Source: Syntrophaceae bacterium PtaB.Bin038 (lineage in GTDB: Bacteria; Desulfobacterota; Syntrophia; Syntrophales; UBA2192). From it: a DNA stretch of 24,386 nucleotides. The DNA lies in the NCBI GenBank assembly GCA_002067855.1, contig MVQS01000291.1:1-24386 (forward strand), written 5' to 3'. The position numbers and the translations under genes were made by a program. This document shows, piece by piece, positions 1 to 6,338 of the stretch (the first letter of the stretch is position 1; every line of letters begins with the position of its first letter). Below the pieces are notes generated by a model. The model searched no databases. It saw nothing but the letters and a program-made list of their open reading frames with translations, and was not told the DNA's origin.

Positions 1-193
1 GACGATCATGGAACTCTGGCACGACAAGACCCGGTTTAACTCCTCGGCGCATCGCAAAACGGAACTCAAGCGGTTCCTGAACTATTATAACGGCGTCCGT
101 CCCCATAAGGGGATAGGCGGCTTAACCCCGGAAGAGAAGTTGATCGAGTACTTTTATCCCGAAAAACTGTAAACAACGGTCGACTTTCTCACA
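1..193 (+). mobile_element. Right end of an insertion sequence
   Basis: The transposase tail is followed within about 20 bp by a segment whose reverse complement starts TGTGAGAAAGTCGACC. IS481-family termini commonly begin TGT, so the right end is tentatively placed at about 193. The partner inverted repeat is outside the window, so the boundary is an inference. If correct, the element ends only about 12 bp before the Shine-Dalgarno of the leader ORF at 223, leaving no room for a native promoter between them. Confidence 0.45.
2..172 (+). CDS. Transposase C-terminal fragment (integrase core, IS481/IS3 type), cut by the window edge
   Basis: An open frame enters from the left edge and gives 56 residues before TAA at 170-172. 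It ends in the pattern typical of the last part of DDE integrase cores: LNYYNGVRPH followed by GIGGLTPEE (about residues 26-45 of the visible part). This YN-x-x-RPH...LTPxE signature is shared by IS481 and IS3 transposases; which of the two cannot be settled from this tail. The catalytic Asp residues lie outside the window. The coding frame is intact as far as visible, so this may be the end of a complete IS rather than a relic. It reads toward the methionine operon. Confidence 0.8.
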   Translation, partial: TIMELWHDKTRFNSSAHRKTELKRFLNYYNGVRPHKGIGGLTPEEKLIEYFYPEKL

Positions 194-222
194 CTTCAGG
201 CCATAAAGGAGGATACGACTCT

Positions 223-291
223 ATGATCATGTGTCGCCCCATGCAGATGTGCAACCTTGCGCGGTGGAGGGCTCGTTCATGTGACCGTTAA
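223..291 (+). CDS. Met/Cys-rich leader peptide, candidate attenuator peptide of the metY operon
   Basis: A 22-residue ORF starts at ATG 223, 10 nt after a strong Shine-Dalgarno (AAAGGAGG, 205-212), and ends at TAA 289-291. It begins MIMCRPMQMC, so six of the first ten residues are Met or Cys, and Cys recurs at residue 20: four Met and three Cys of 22 in total. It lies immediately upstream of a strong intrinsic terminator and of metY-cysK-metX-metW, which make homocysteine and cysteine. Biased leader codons, a good ribosome site and a downstream terminator are the standard design of ribosome-mediated attenuation, as in trp, his and ilv leaders. Stalling at Met7/Met9/Cys10 (241-252) when charged tRNA-Met or tRNA-Cys is scarce would be the sensing event. 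The ORF and its composition are seen directly; the regulatory role is inferred. Confidence 0.8.
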   Translation: MIMCRPMQMCNLARWRARSCDR

Positions 292-322
292 GAAAAAAAC
301 GAAGACATGAAACCCACTCACC
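263..322 (+). promoter_or_regulatory. Candidate antiterminator stem of the met/cys attenuator
   Basis: By eye a long interrupted stem can form: 263-266 with 319-322 (GGTG/CACC), 267 with 318 (G-U), 269-271 with 313-315 (GGG/CCC), 276-282 with 305-311 (TTCATGT/ACATGAA) and 286-289 with 298-301 (CGTT/AACG). It uses bases 310-323, the 5' arm of the terminator, so the two folds exclude each other. A ribosome stalled on the Met/Cys codons at 241-252 would leave the 5' arm mostly free. A ribosome reaching the stop codon at 289 would cover it. A competing pairing of GCCC 236-239 with GGGC 269-272 could act as an anti-antiterminator. No folding energy was computed. Confidence 0.6.
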
Positions 323-356
323 GGAGAAAATCGGGACGGTCAGTGGGTTTTTTTTT
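310..356 (+). terminator. Intrinsic terminator of the metY leader
   Basis: AAACCCACT (310-318) pairs with AGTGGGTTT (342-350). After one C/C mismatch (319/341), ACCG (320-323) pairs with CGGT (337-340), giving 13 bp. A run of nine T's (348-356) follows. It lies between the leader ORF and metY, with its end 27 nt before the metY start. As no full-length gene is upstream for it to terminate except the IS, its position suits attenuation. Confidence 0.85.
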
Positions 357-382
357 GGGATAGCGATGACAAGGAGGAGAAA

Positions 383-1681
383 ATGTCTGAAAGAAGATTG
401 GATACCATCGTGGTTCATGCAGGTCAGGAGACAGCGGATCCGACCACCGGGGCAAGGGCGGTCCCCATATACCAGACCTCATCGTATGTGTTCCGTGACA
501 CGGAGCATGCGGCCAGCCTTTTTGCCCTGAAGGAAGTCGGCAACATCTACACTCGGATCATGAACCCCACAACGGATGTCTTCGAGAGACGGATCGCCGC
601 CATCGAGGGGGGGACGGGAGCCCTTGCCGTTTCATCGGGACAGGCTGCCATCACATACTCCATGCTGGCCGTCACGGAACTCGGCTCGGAGATTGTGGCG
701 GGCAACAATCTCTACGGCGGGACGTATCAGCTATTCCACTACACGCTTCCCAAGCTGGGCAGGACCGTTAAATTCGTCGACTCGGGGAAGCCTGAAGAAT
801 TCAAAAAGGCCATTAGCGAAAAGACGCGGGCCGTCTATGCAGAGACGATCGGCAACCCCAAGCTCGACGTGCCCGATTTCGAAGCCATCGCGAAGATCGC
901 CCATGAAGCCGGAGTCCCCTTCATCGTTGACAACACGGTGGGTGTGGGACTTGTCAGGCCCATCGATTACGGGGCCGACATCCTGGCCACTTCGGCCACG
1001 AAATTCATCGGCGGCCACGGGACCTCCATCGGCGGCATCCTCGTCGATGCGGGGAAATTCAACTGGAGCAACGGCAAGTTTCCCGAATTCACCGAGCCGG
1101 ACCCGAGCTATCATGGACTCAAATTCTGGGACGTTTTCGGCAATTTTCCGGGCCTTGGCAATGTGGCCTTCATCAGCAAGGCTCGGGTCCAGTGGCTGCG
1201 CGACATCGGGGCCACGCTGAGCCCCTTCAACGCCTTCCTGTTCCTGCAGGGGCTGGAGACGCTCACCCTGCGCCAGAAAAAACATTCCGACAATGCGCTC
1301 GCCGTGGCGAAATTCCTCCGGAAGCACCCGCTTGTCAACTGGGTCAACTACCCCGGTCTCGAGGACCATCCCTCCCACAACACGGCTGCAAAGTACCTCA
1401 AGGGACACTACGGGGCGATCTTGGGCTTCGGGATCAAGGGGGGACTCGAGGCAGGGAAGAGGTTCATCAACGCGGTCAGGCTGCTCTCGCACCTGGCCAA
1501 CATTGGCGACGCGAAGAGCCTCGTCATCCACCCGGCCTCGACGACCCATCAGCAGCTGACGCCAGCGGAGCAGGAGGCAACGGGCGTGACGGAAGACTAC
1601 ATCCGGCTCTCCATCGGCATCGAGGACGCGGAGGACATCCAGAAAGACATTGACCAGGCCCTGCGGAAGGCGGCGGCATAG
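383..1681 (+). CDS. metY: O-acetylhomoserine sulfhydrylase (MetY type), PLP enzyme
   Basis: A 432-residue protein of the Cys/Met-metabolism PLP family, at the length usual for MetY (about 430) rather than MetB/MetC (about 390). It adds sulfide to O-acetylhomoserine to give homocysteine. Features seen: the N-terminal DTIVVHAGQ (7-15) and PIYQTSSYVF (28-37) blocks typical of O-acetylhomoserine sulfhydrylases, the YTRIMNPT substrate loop (56-63), SSGQAA (84-89), DNT (183-185) and the PLP-binding lysine K207 in SATKFIGGHG (204-213). The start is set by AAGGAGGAG at 371-379. It is the first full gene after the attenuator, with cysK 33 bp downstream. O-succinylhomoserine as substrate cannot be excluded from sequence, but metX nearby favours the acetyl ester. 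Confidence 0.93.
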   Translation: MSERRLDTIVVHAGQETADPTTGARAVPIYQTSSYVFRDTEHAASLFALKEVGNIYTRIMNPTTDVFERRIAAIEGGTGALAVSSGQAAITYSMLAVTELGSEIVAGNNLYGGTYQLFHYTLPKLGRTVKFVDSGKPEEFKKAISEKTRAVYAETIGNPKLDVPDFEAIAKIAHEAGVPFIVDNTVGVGLVRPIDYGADILATSATKFIGGHGTSIGGILVDAGKFNWSNGKFPEFTEPDPSYHGLKFWDVFGNFPGLGNVAFISKARVQWLRDIGATLSPFNAFLFLQGLETLTLRQKKHSDNALAVAKFLRKHPLVNWVNYPGLEDHPSHNTAAKYLKGHYGAILGFGIKGGLEAGKRFINAVRLLSHLANIGDAKSLVIHPASTTHQQLTPAEQEATGVTEDYIRLSIGIEDAEDIQKDIDQALRKAAA

Positions 1682-1714
1682 GTTCGTAACCATAACGATT
1701 CGAGGAGGATCAAG

Positions 1715-2641
1715 ATGAACATCTATGAGGACATCACCAAAACCGTGGGGCGGACTCCCCTGGTCAGGCTGAACCGGATCACCGAGGGCATCAAAGCCCA
1801 GGTCGTCGTCAAGTTGGAATCCTTCAATCCCCTGTCCAGCATCAAGGACCGCATCGGTGTGGCCATGATCGACGATGCGGAGAAGCGCGGCCTTCTGAAG
1901 AAGGACTCGGTGATCATCGAGCCCACGAGCGGCAACACGGGGATCGCGCTGGCCTTCGTGGCCGCCGCACGCGGTTATCGCCTCATCCTCACGATGCCCG
2001 ATACGATGAGCATGGAGCGCAGGCAGCTTCTGCAGATCTTCGGGGCCGAACTGGTCCTCACGCCCGGCGCGGAAGGGATGAAGGGAGCCGTGAGGAAGGC
2101 CGAGGAGCTGGCGGCCTCGACGCCGAATGCCTTCCTGCCCCAGCAGTTCGAGAACCCCGCCAACCCGGAGATCCACCGGAAGACGACGGCCGAGGAGATC
2201 TGGAACGACACGGACGGAAAGATCGACATCCTCGTGGCCGGCGTCGGCACCGGCGGGACCATCACGGGGATCTCCGAAGTGATCAAGAAGCGCAAGCCAG
2301 CATTCAAGGCCATCGCCGTCGAGCCGGAGGCATCGCCCGTCCTCTCCGGCGGGAAGCCCGGTCCCCACAAGATCCAGGGGATCGGTGCGGGATTCATCCC
2401 GCAGGTGCTCGACCGTGACATCATCGACGAGATTGTGAAGGTGTCCGATGAAAACGCAGGGACCACGGCCCGGCGCCTGGCCAAAGAGGAAGGGATGCTC
2501 GTCGGGATTTCCTGCGGGGCCGCCCTGTGGGCCGCCCTCGAGGTGGCAAAACGTAAGGAAAACGAAGGGAAGCTGATCGTCGTGGTTCTACCCGATACAG
2601 GGGAGAGGTATCTGTCGACGTGGCTGTTTAAAGAAGGCTAA
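1715..2641 (+). CDS. cysK: Cysteine synthase (O-acetylserine sulfhydrylase)
   Basis: A 308-residue fold-type II PLP enzyme, the usual length for CysK/CysM. It makes cysteine from O-acetylserine and sulfide. Seen: VGRTPLVRLN (11-20), the PLP lysine K44 in SSIKDRIG, the substrate-binding PTSGNTG loop near residue 70, GVGTGGTITG as the phosphate-binding glycine loop near 180, and the C-terminal VVVLPDTGERYLST signature. It is preceded by a clear GAGGAGG site and lies 33 bp after metY, so both sulfide-fixing enzymes share one transcript under the attenuator. Its acetyl donor enzyme is encoded about 9 kb away at 11344. CysK rather than CysM or cystathionine beta-synthase is the best fit; no heme or CBS domain is present. 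Confidence 0.93.
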   Translation: MNIYEDITKTVGRTPLVRLNRITEGIKAQVVVKLESFNPLSSIKDRIGVAMIDDAEKRGLLKKDSVIIEPTSGNTGIALAFVAAARGYRLILTMPDTMSMERRQLLQIFGAELVLTPGAEGMKGAVRKAEELAASTPNAFLPQQFENPANPEIHRKTTAEEIWNDTDGKIDILVAGVGTGGTITGISEVIKKRKPAFKAIAVEPEASPVLSGGKPGPHKIQGIGAGFIPQVLDRDIIDEIVKVSDENAGTTARRLAKEEGMLVGISCGAALWAALEVAKRKENEGKLIVVVLPDTGERYLSTWLFKEG

Positions 2642-2666
2642 AGGCTAAAGGCTAAAGGCTAAAGGC
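2634..2666 (+). repeat. Heptanucleotide tandem repeat (AAGGCTA, about 4.7 copies)
   Basis: Four perfect copies of AAGGCTA (2634-2640, 2641-2647, 2648-2654, 2655-2661) and a partial fifth. The first copy includes the end of cysK, and the stop codon straddles copies one and two. The unit is 7 nt, so copy-number change would alter the cysK-metX spacing without affecting coding. A second 7-mer array of different sequence occurs at 17694. Confidence 0.9.
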
Positions 2667-2685
2667 ATAGGGGGACTCTAATTTC

Positions 2686-3861
2686 ATGAGTGTTTCGGTA
2701 GCAGGAAATCAGACAGCGGACGATGGCTGTATCGGGGTTGTCGAGACTCAATACTACACTTTTGCCCACCCGCCGAACGAGCTGAAACTCGAGTGCGGGA
2801 AGTCCCTGGGTCCCGTGACGCTTGCCTACGAGACCTACGGCAGGCTCAACGCGGATAAATCGAATGCCATCCTTGTCGTCCACGCCCTGTCCGGCGATGC
2901 CCATGCGGCGGGGGTCCACAAAGGGGAAAACAACCCCGGCTGGTGGGACGACATGATCGGCCCGGGCAAGGCCTTCGACACGGACCGCTACTTCGTCGTC
3001 TGCTCGAACGTCATCGGGGGCTGCAAGGGCTCCACGGGGCCCGCCTCGATCAACCCGGGGACGGGCAGGCCCTACGCCCTCGATTTTCCCATGATCACCG
3101 TGGGCGACATGGTCAACGCCCAGCGTCACCTCATCGACCATCTCGGCATCAGGAAGCTCCTGTCCGTAGCGGGCGGCTCCATGGGCGGCATGCAGGTCCT
3201 GCAGTGGGTGGCATCCTACCCCGAGCGGGTCAAGTCGGCCATCCCCATCGCCACGGCCCTGAAGCACTCGCCCCAGCAGATCGCCTTCAACGAGGTCGTG
3301 CGGCAGTCCATCATGGCCGACCCGGACTGGCGCCAGGGGGACTACTACGAGCACGGGCAGCCCGCCAAGGGGCTCTCCGTGGCGCGCATGATCGGCCACA
3401 TCACCTTTATGAGCGACCAGTCCATGGAGGAGAAGTTCTCGCGCAAGCTCAAAAACGGCGACTACAGCTTCAAGTTCGGCGCCGACTTCGAGGTGGAGGG
3501 GTACCTGCGCTACCGGGGCGAGAGCTTCGTCAAGCGCTTCGACGCCAACTCCTACCTCTACATCACGAAGGCCGTCGATTACTTCGACCTCTCCGGCGGG
3601 AAGATGGTGTCGCGGGACAGGCCCATCGACACGCGCTTTCTCGTGATCTCGTTCAAGTCCGACTGGCTCTACCCCACGCATCAGTCGCAGGAGATCGTGC
3701 GCCAACTCAAGGCGGGGCTGATCGAGGCGACGAGCTGCGAGATCGCGGCCACCTACGGGCACGACGCCTTCCTGGTGGAGATCGACGAACAGACGCACCT
3801 GATCAGGCATTTCCTGGAAAAGACGTATTATGGAAACGGCACGCTGGAATCTGGAATCTAA
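2686..3861 (+). CDS. metX: Homoserine O-acetyltransferase
   Basis: A 391-residue alpha/beta-hydrolase-fold acyltransferase, close to the usual MetX length of about 380. It acetylates homoserine from acetyl-CoA, the committed step toward methionine. The predicted triad is S165 in the nucleophile elbow GGSMGGMQ (163-170), D326 in SDWLYP and H359 in YGHDAF. Other family blocks: VVHALSGDAHA (64-74), NVIGGCKGSTGP (108-119) and ITVGDMV (137-143). The start follows a weak GGGGGA site after the heptamer array. The 3' end overlaps metW by 32 bp, indicating coupled expression. The product supplies MetY directly. Succinyl-CoA specificity is possible in this family and is not excluded by eye. Confidence 0.93.
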   Translation: MSVSVAGNQTADDGCIGVVETQYYTFAHPPNELKLECGKSLGPVTLAYETYGRLNADKSNAILVVHALSGDAHAAGVHKGENNPGWWDDMIGPGKAFDTDRYFVVCSNVIGGCKGSTGPASINPGTGRPYALDFPMITVGDMVNAQRHLIDHLGIRKLLSVAGGSMGGMQVLQWVASYPERVKSAIPIATALKHSPQQIAFNEVVRQSIMADPDWRQGDYYEHGQPAKGLSVARMIGHITFMSDQSMEEKFSRKLKNGDYSFKFGADFEVEGYLRYRGESFVKRFDANSYLYITKAVDYFDLSGGKMVSRDRPIDTRFLVISFKSDWLYPTHQSQEIVRQLKAGLIEATSCEIAATYGHDAFLVEIDEQTHLIRHFLEKTYYGNGTLESGI

Positions 3862-4495
3862 GGACGCGAGGCAGGATCACCGGATCATCTTCGACTTCGT
3901 CGAGCCGGGCTCGAAGGTGCTCGACCTGGGCTGCGGCTACGGGGATCTCATGTATATCCTCACCCGGGAGAAGAACGTCCGCGCGCAGGGGGTCGAGGTC
4001 GACGACGCGGCCGTCTACGAGTGCGTGAAGAAGGGGCTCAGCGTCTTTCACAGCGACATCGAGACGGGACTGACGGAATACCCGGACCGCTCCTTCGATT
4101 ACGTCATCCTCAACCAGAGCATGCAGGAGGTGAGGAAGGCCGACTTCGTCATCGAGGAGTCCCTGCGGGTGGCCAGCAAGGTGATCGTCGGGTTCCCCAA
4201 CTTCGCCTACATCCAGTCGAGGGTCATGCTGTTTTTCAGGGGGCGCTCGCCGATCACGCCCTCGCTTCCCTACCGCTGGTATGATACGCCCAACGTGCGC
4301 TTTCTGAGCATCAGCGATTTCCAGGACTTCTGCCGCGAGAAGCGTCTCCGGGTGCTCGAGGCCCGTTTCCTCGACGACCGGGGAGAAGTCCGCCGGCTGC
4401 CCAACCTGATGGCGCTGAACGCGATCTTCATGGTGGCCAGGCGGCGCGAGACGCCGGCGGCATCCGGGACGGGGGATTCAGGAGGGACATTGTGA
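3830..4495 (+). CDS. metW: MetW, methyltransferase-fold partner of MetX
   Basis: A 221-residue class I SAM-dependent methyltransferase-fold protein. Motif I is LDLGCGYGD (31-39), followed by an acidic GVEVDD after the second strand. The phrases ILNQSMQEV, VGFPNF and SLPYRWYDTPNVRF are typical of MetW. MetW is nearly always encoded with metX and has been reported to be needed for homoserine acetylation in some bacteria; its own methyl acceptor is not established. The ATG at 3830 lies inside metX (32-bp overlap), and the 3' end overlaps the GTG of the following broken gene by 4 bp. This metX-metW arrangement is common in Proteobacteria. Confidence 0.93.
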   Translation: METARWNLESKDARQDHRIIFDFVEPGSKVLDLGCGYGDLMYILTREKNVRAQGVEVDDAAVYECVKKGLSVFHSDIETGLTEYPDRSFDYVILNQSMQEVRKADFVIEESLRVASKVIVGFPNFAYIQSRVMLFFRGRSPITPSLPYRWYDTPNVRFLSISDFQDFCREKRLRVLEARFLDDRGEVRRLPNLMALNAIFMVARRRETPAASGTGDSGGTL

Positions 4496-5183
4496 AAATC
4501 GAAACGGAACTGGCACAGGCGGGATCGCGATGGGACGAGCGCACGGGCGCCGTCTCCATGCCGGTCTACCAAGCGGCGACGTTCCGCCACCCCGGCCTCG
4601 GTCAGACCACGGGCTTCGATTATTTCCCTTAGGAAAACCCCCGGCATTGCCGGGGGACTCACAGAGTTTGACAGTTCCGGGAATAGGTCTTTAACACTTG
4701 CTTAGGTCGTTAGGATAGATGAACGCTTTGCGAAATAGACCTTCAATCACGCATCACCTGTCAGAAGTCTGTGGGATTCTTTAAACGATTGCGGTCAGGC
4801 CCCTTTGAGGGGCCAGCAATCGTAATACCTCCTGCTCTGCCGGAGGATACTTATTATCCTTCACTCGAGGGCCATGAGGGCCGGGAAATCCACCGGCGGC
4901 AGTGCTCCGGCTGGGGCGCCGTGGTGACCTTCGAACTTGCAAGCGTCAAGCTGGCGAAGGAATTTCTTCGCAGCGTGAAACTGCCTCTCACGGCTGTAAG
5001 TCTTGGGGGGTGGAGAGCATCCTTTCCTGCCCCGCAAGCATGTCCCACGCGTCCATGCCACCCGCCGAAAGGCGGCGCCGCGGCATGACGGATGCCCTGG
5101 TGAGGCTCTCCGTCGGACTCGAGGCTACAGATGACATCACCGAAGACCTGGACCGAGCCTTGAAAATGGCATCGGGACGTTGA
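4492..5183 (+). pseudogene. Broken trans-sulfuration PLP enzyme (MetB/MetC/MetY superfamily)
   Basis: The start is intact: GTG 4492, overlapping the metW stop, gives a 46-residue N-terminus with ELAQAGSRWDERTGAVSMPV and YQAATFRHP, ending ...GFDY just before a TAG at 4630-4632. Relatives continue there with a SRTxNPT-type motif. Homology resumes only at about 4845 with the C-terminal part (YYPSLEGHEGREIHRRQCSG, then VSLGG). After a G6 tract (5005-5010) it shifts frame and continues VESILSCPASMSHASMPP and TDALVRLSVGLE to the stop at 5181-5183. The whole central domain, including the PLP lysine, is missing and replaced by about 210 bp of unrelated sequence. The position next to metW suggests it was once part of the operon, probably as a cystathionine synthase, lyase or sulfhydrylase. 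Confidence 0.88.
4633..4843 (+). mobile_element. Structured foreign insert inside the pseudogene, possible non-autonomous element
   Basis: About 210 bp replacing the middle of the broken PLP gene, visibly AT-richer than its neighbours. It contains a perfect hairpin near its left end (CCCCCGGC 4638-4645 with GCCGGGGG 4649-4656, 3-nt loop). Near its right end is a compound hairpin (CGATTGC 4786-4792 with GCAATCG 4816-4822, enclosing GGCCCC/GGGGCC), then a smaller CCTCC/GGAGG stem at about 4828-4842. No convincing ORF was found. Hairpins close to both ends recall palindrome-ended derivatives of IS200/IS605, or a scar left by a larger IS; neither is proven. It could instead be deletion-junction DNA from elsewhere in the genome. 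Confidence 0.4.
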
Positions 5184-5190
5184 GGGGGTT

Positions 5191-6240
5191 ATGAACAAAA
5201 AAGCCTTTGCATTGCTGTCCGGGGGGCTCGACAGCGCCCTGGCCGTGAAGATGATGCTCGAGCAGGGTGTCGAGATCGAAGCGATCAATTTCATGAGCCC
5301 CTTCTGCAACTGCACCCCGAAAACGGCGGGGTGCAAGAACCAGGCGCGAAAGCTCGCCGACGAATTCGGCATTAAGATCCGGGTGATCCCCAAGGGGATG
5401 GATTACATGAAAATGGTCGAGCACCCACCGCATGGTTACGGCCGCGGGATGAACCCCTGCATCGACTGTCGGATTTACATGCTGCGGAAGGTTCGCGATA
5501 TGATGTCCGCAGAGGGGGTGTCTTTTGTCATCACCGGGGAGGTTCGCGGGCAGAGGCCCATGTCCCAGCACCGCCGGGCCATCGAGATCATCGAGAAGGA
5601 AGGAGGGCTCTCCGGGCTCATCCTGCGGCCCCTGTCGGCGAAATATTTCGAGCCGACGATGCCCGAAAAAGAGGGAATCGTGGACCGGGAGAAACTGCTT
5701 GCCCTCAGCGGCCGTTCGAGAAAGCCCCAGATCGAACTGGCCGAGAAGCTGGGGATCACCGATTACCCTTGTCCCGCGGGGGGATGCCTGCTGACGGACC
5801 GGGAGATCGCCGCGAGGCTCCGGGATCTATTCATCCACAGGCCCGATTACACCATGGCAGACCTCCATCTCCTGAAGCTGGGGAGACACTTCCGTGTCAC
5901 CCCCGGCCTGAAGATCATTGTCGGGAGAAACCAGACCGAAAACGAGCAGATAAAAAGACTGGCCGGTCCGGAGGATGCCGTTTTTCGGCCCCTTGACTTC
6001 CGGGGCCCGACGGTGCTGGCCCAGGGGGGACTCAGCCCCGCCCTGGAGCAGACGATCGGGCAGATCGTGGCAAGATACTGCCAGGACGAACCTGCATCCT
6101 ACAGAATCGGAAAGCAGGTCCGAACGATTGAGGAAACGGAGTTCAACGTCGAAAGCAGTTACTCCCAGGAGAGGCTCGAGGAGATGCGAATCGGGGAGGC
6201 CGGTGTAGATTTCGGCCGTCCCCTCGAGTGTGCCCGTTGA
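5191..6240 (+). CDS. PP-loop ATPase with cysteine motifs, probable tRNA thiolation enzyme (MnmA/ThiI-related)
   Basis: A 349-residue protein whose N-terminus carries the PP-loop SGGLDSA (10-16) of adenylating N-type ATP pyrophosphatases. Cysteines are paired: C39/C41/C48 (FCNC...GC), C90/C93 in NPCIDC, and C194/C199 in PCPAGGC. NPCIDC parallels the catalytic NPCxxC of MnmA, but the rest is not MnmA-like and the THUMP domain of ThiI is absent. The set could bind an Fe-S cluster or zinc, as in several U34, s4U and s2U tRNA sulfurtransferases. The C-terminal 130 residues, starting near a DLHLLKLGRHFRV block, form a separate unrecognised domain. GAGGGGG precedes ATG 5191, 8 bp after the pseudogene. 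A true mnmA lies downstream, so this enzyme likely modifies another position. The exact target is unknown. Confidence 0.7.
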   Translation: MNKKAFALLSGGLDSALAVKMMLEQGVEIEAINFMSPFCNCTPKTAGCKNQARKLADEFGIKIRVIPKGMDYMKMVEHPPHGYGRGMNPCIDCRIYMLRKVRDMMSAEGVSFVITGEVRGQRPMSQHRRAIEIIEKEGGLSGLILRPLSAKYFEPTMPEKEGIVDREKLLALSGRSRKPQIELAEKLGITDYPCPAGGCLLTDREIAARLRDLFIHRPDYTMADLHLLKLGRHFRVTPGLKIIVGRNQTENEQIKRLAGPEDAVFRPLDFRGPTVLAQGGLSPALEQTIGQIVARYCQDEPASYRIGKQVRTIEETEFNVESSYSQERLEEMRIGEAGVDFGRPLECAR

Positions 6241-6266
6241 TCGGGGCAGTGCACCGAAAAAATCGG

Positions 6267-6315
6267 TTGACAATATCCCGGGCAGCGTATTAATTACTAC
6301 TAAAATAGTAGTATT
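6267..6315 (+). promoter_or_regulatory. Promoter with overlapping IscR-type operator
   Basis: A perfect -35 (TTGACA, 6267-6272) is followed 15-18 nt later by AT-rich -10 candidates (TATTAA 6288-6293 or TAATTA 6291-6296). Overlapping and just downstream is the perfect palindrome ACTACTA-AAA-TAGTAGT (6296-6312), extendable to 6293-6315 with one mismatch. Its core ACTAAAATAGT matches the central ACTR-WWW-YAGT of type 1 IscR sites in E. coli. Placement over the start of transcription, directly before an rrf2 gene, predicts cluster-sensitive autorepression of the rrf2-iscS-mnmA-nadA operon. Confidence 0.75.
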
Positions 6316-6338
6316 AGTGAAACTGTTCGAGTTCGCTT

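Noticed and set aside
173..382. SAM or SAH riboswitch before metY
   Set aside because: I could not match the conserved cores of SAM-I, SAM-II or SAH aptamers as I remember them. The translated short ORF explains the region better. A covariance-model search would settle it.
731..2368. Long minus-strand open frame (545 codons) opposite metY and cysK
   Set aside because: It is a mirror of two strongly conserved + strand enzymes in GC-rich DNA, with low-complexity Arg/Asp/Gly-rich translation and no ribosome site or domain.
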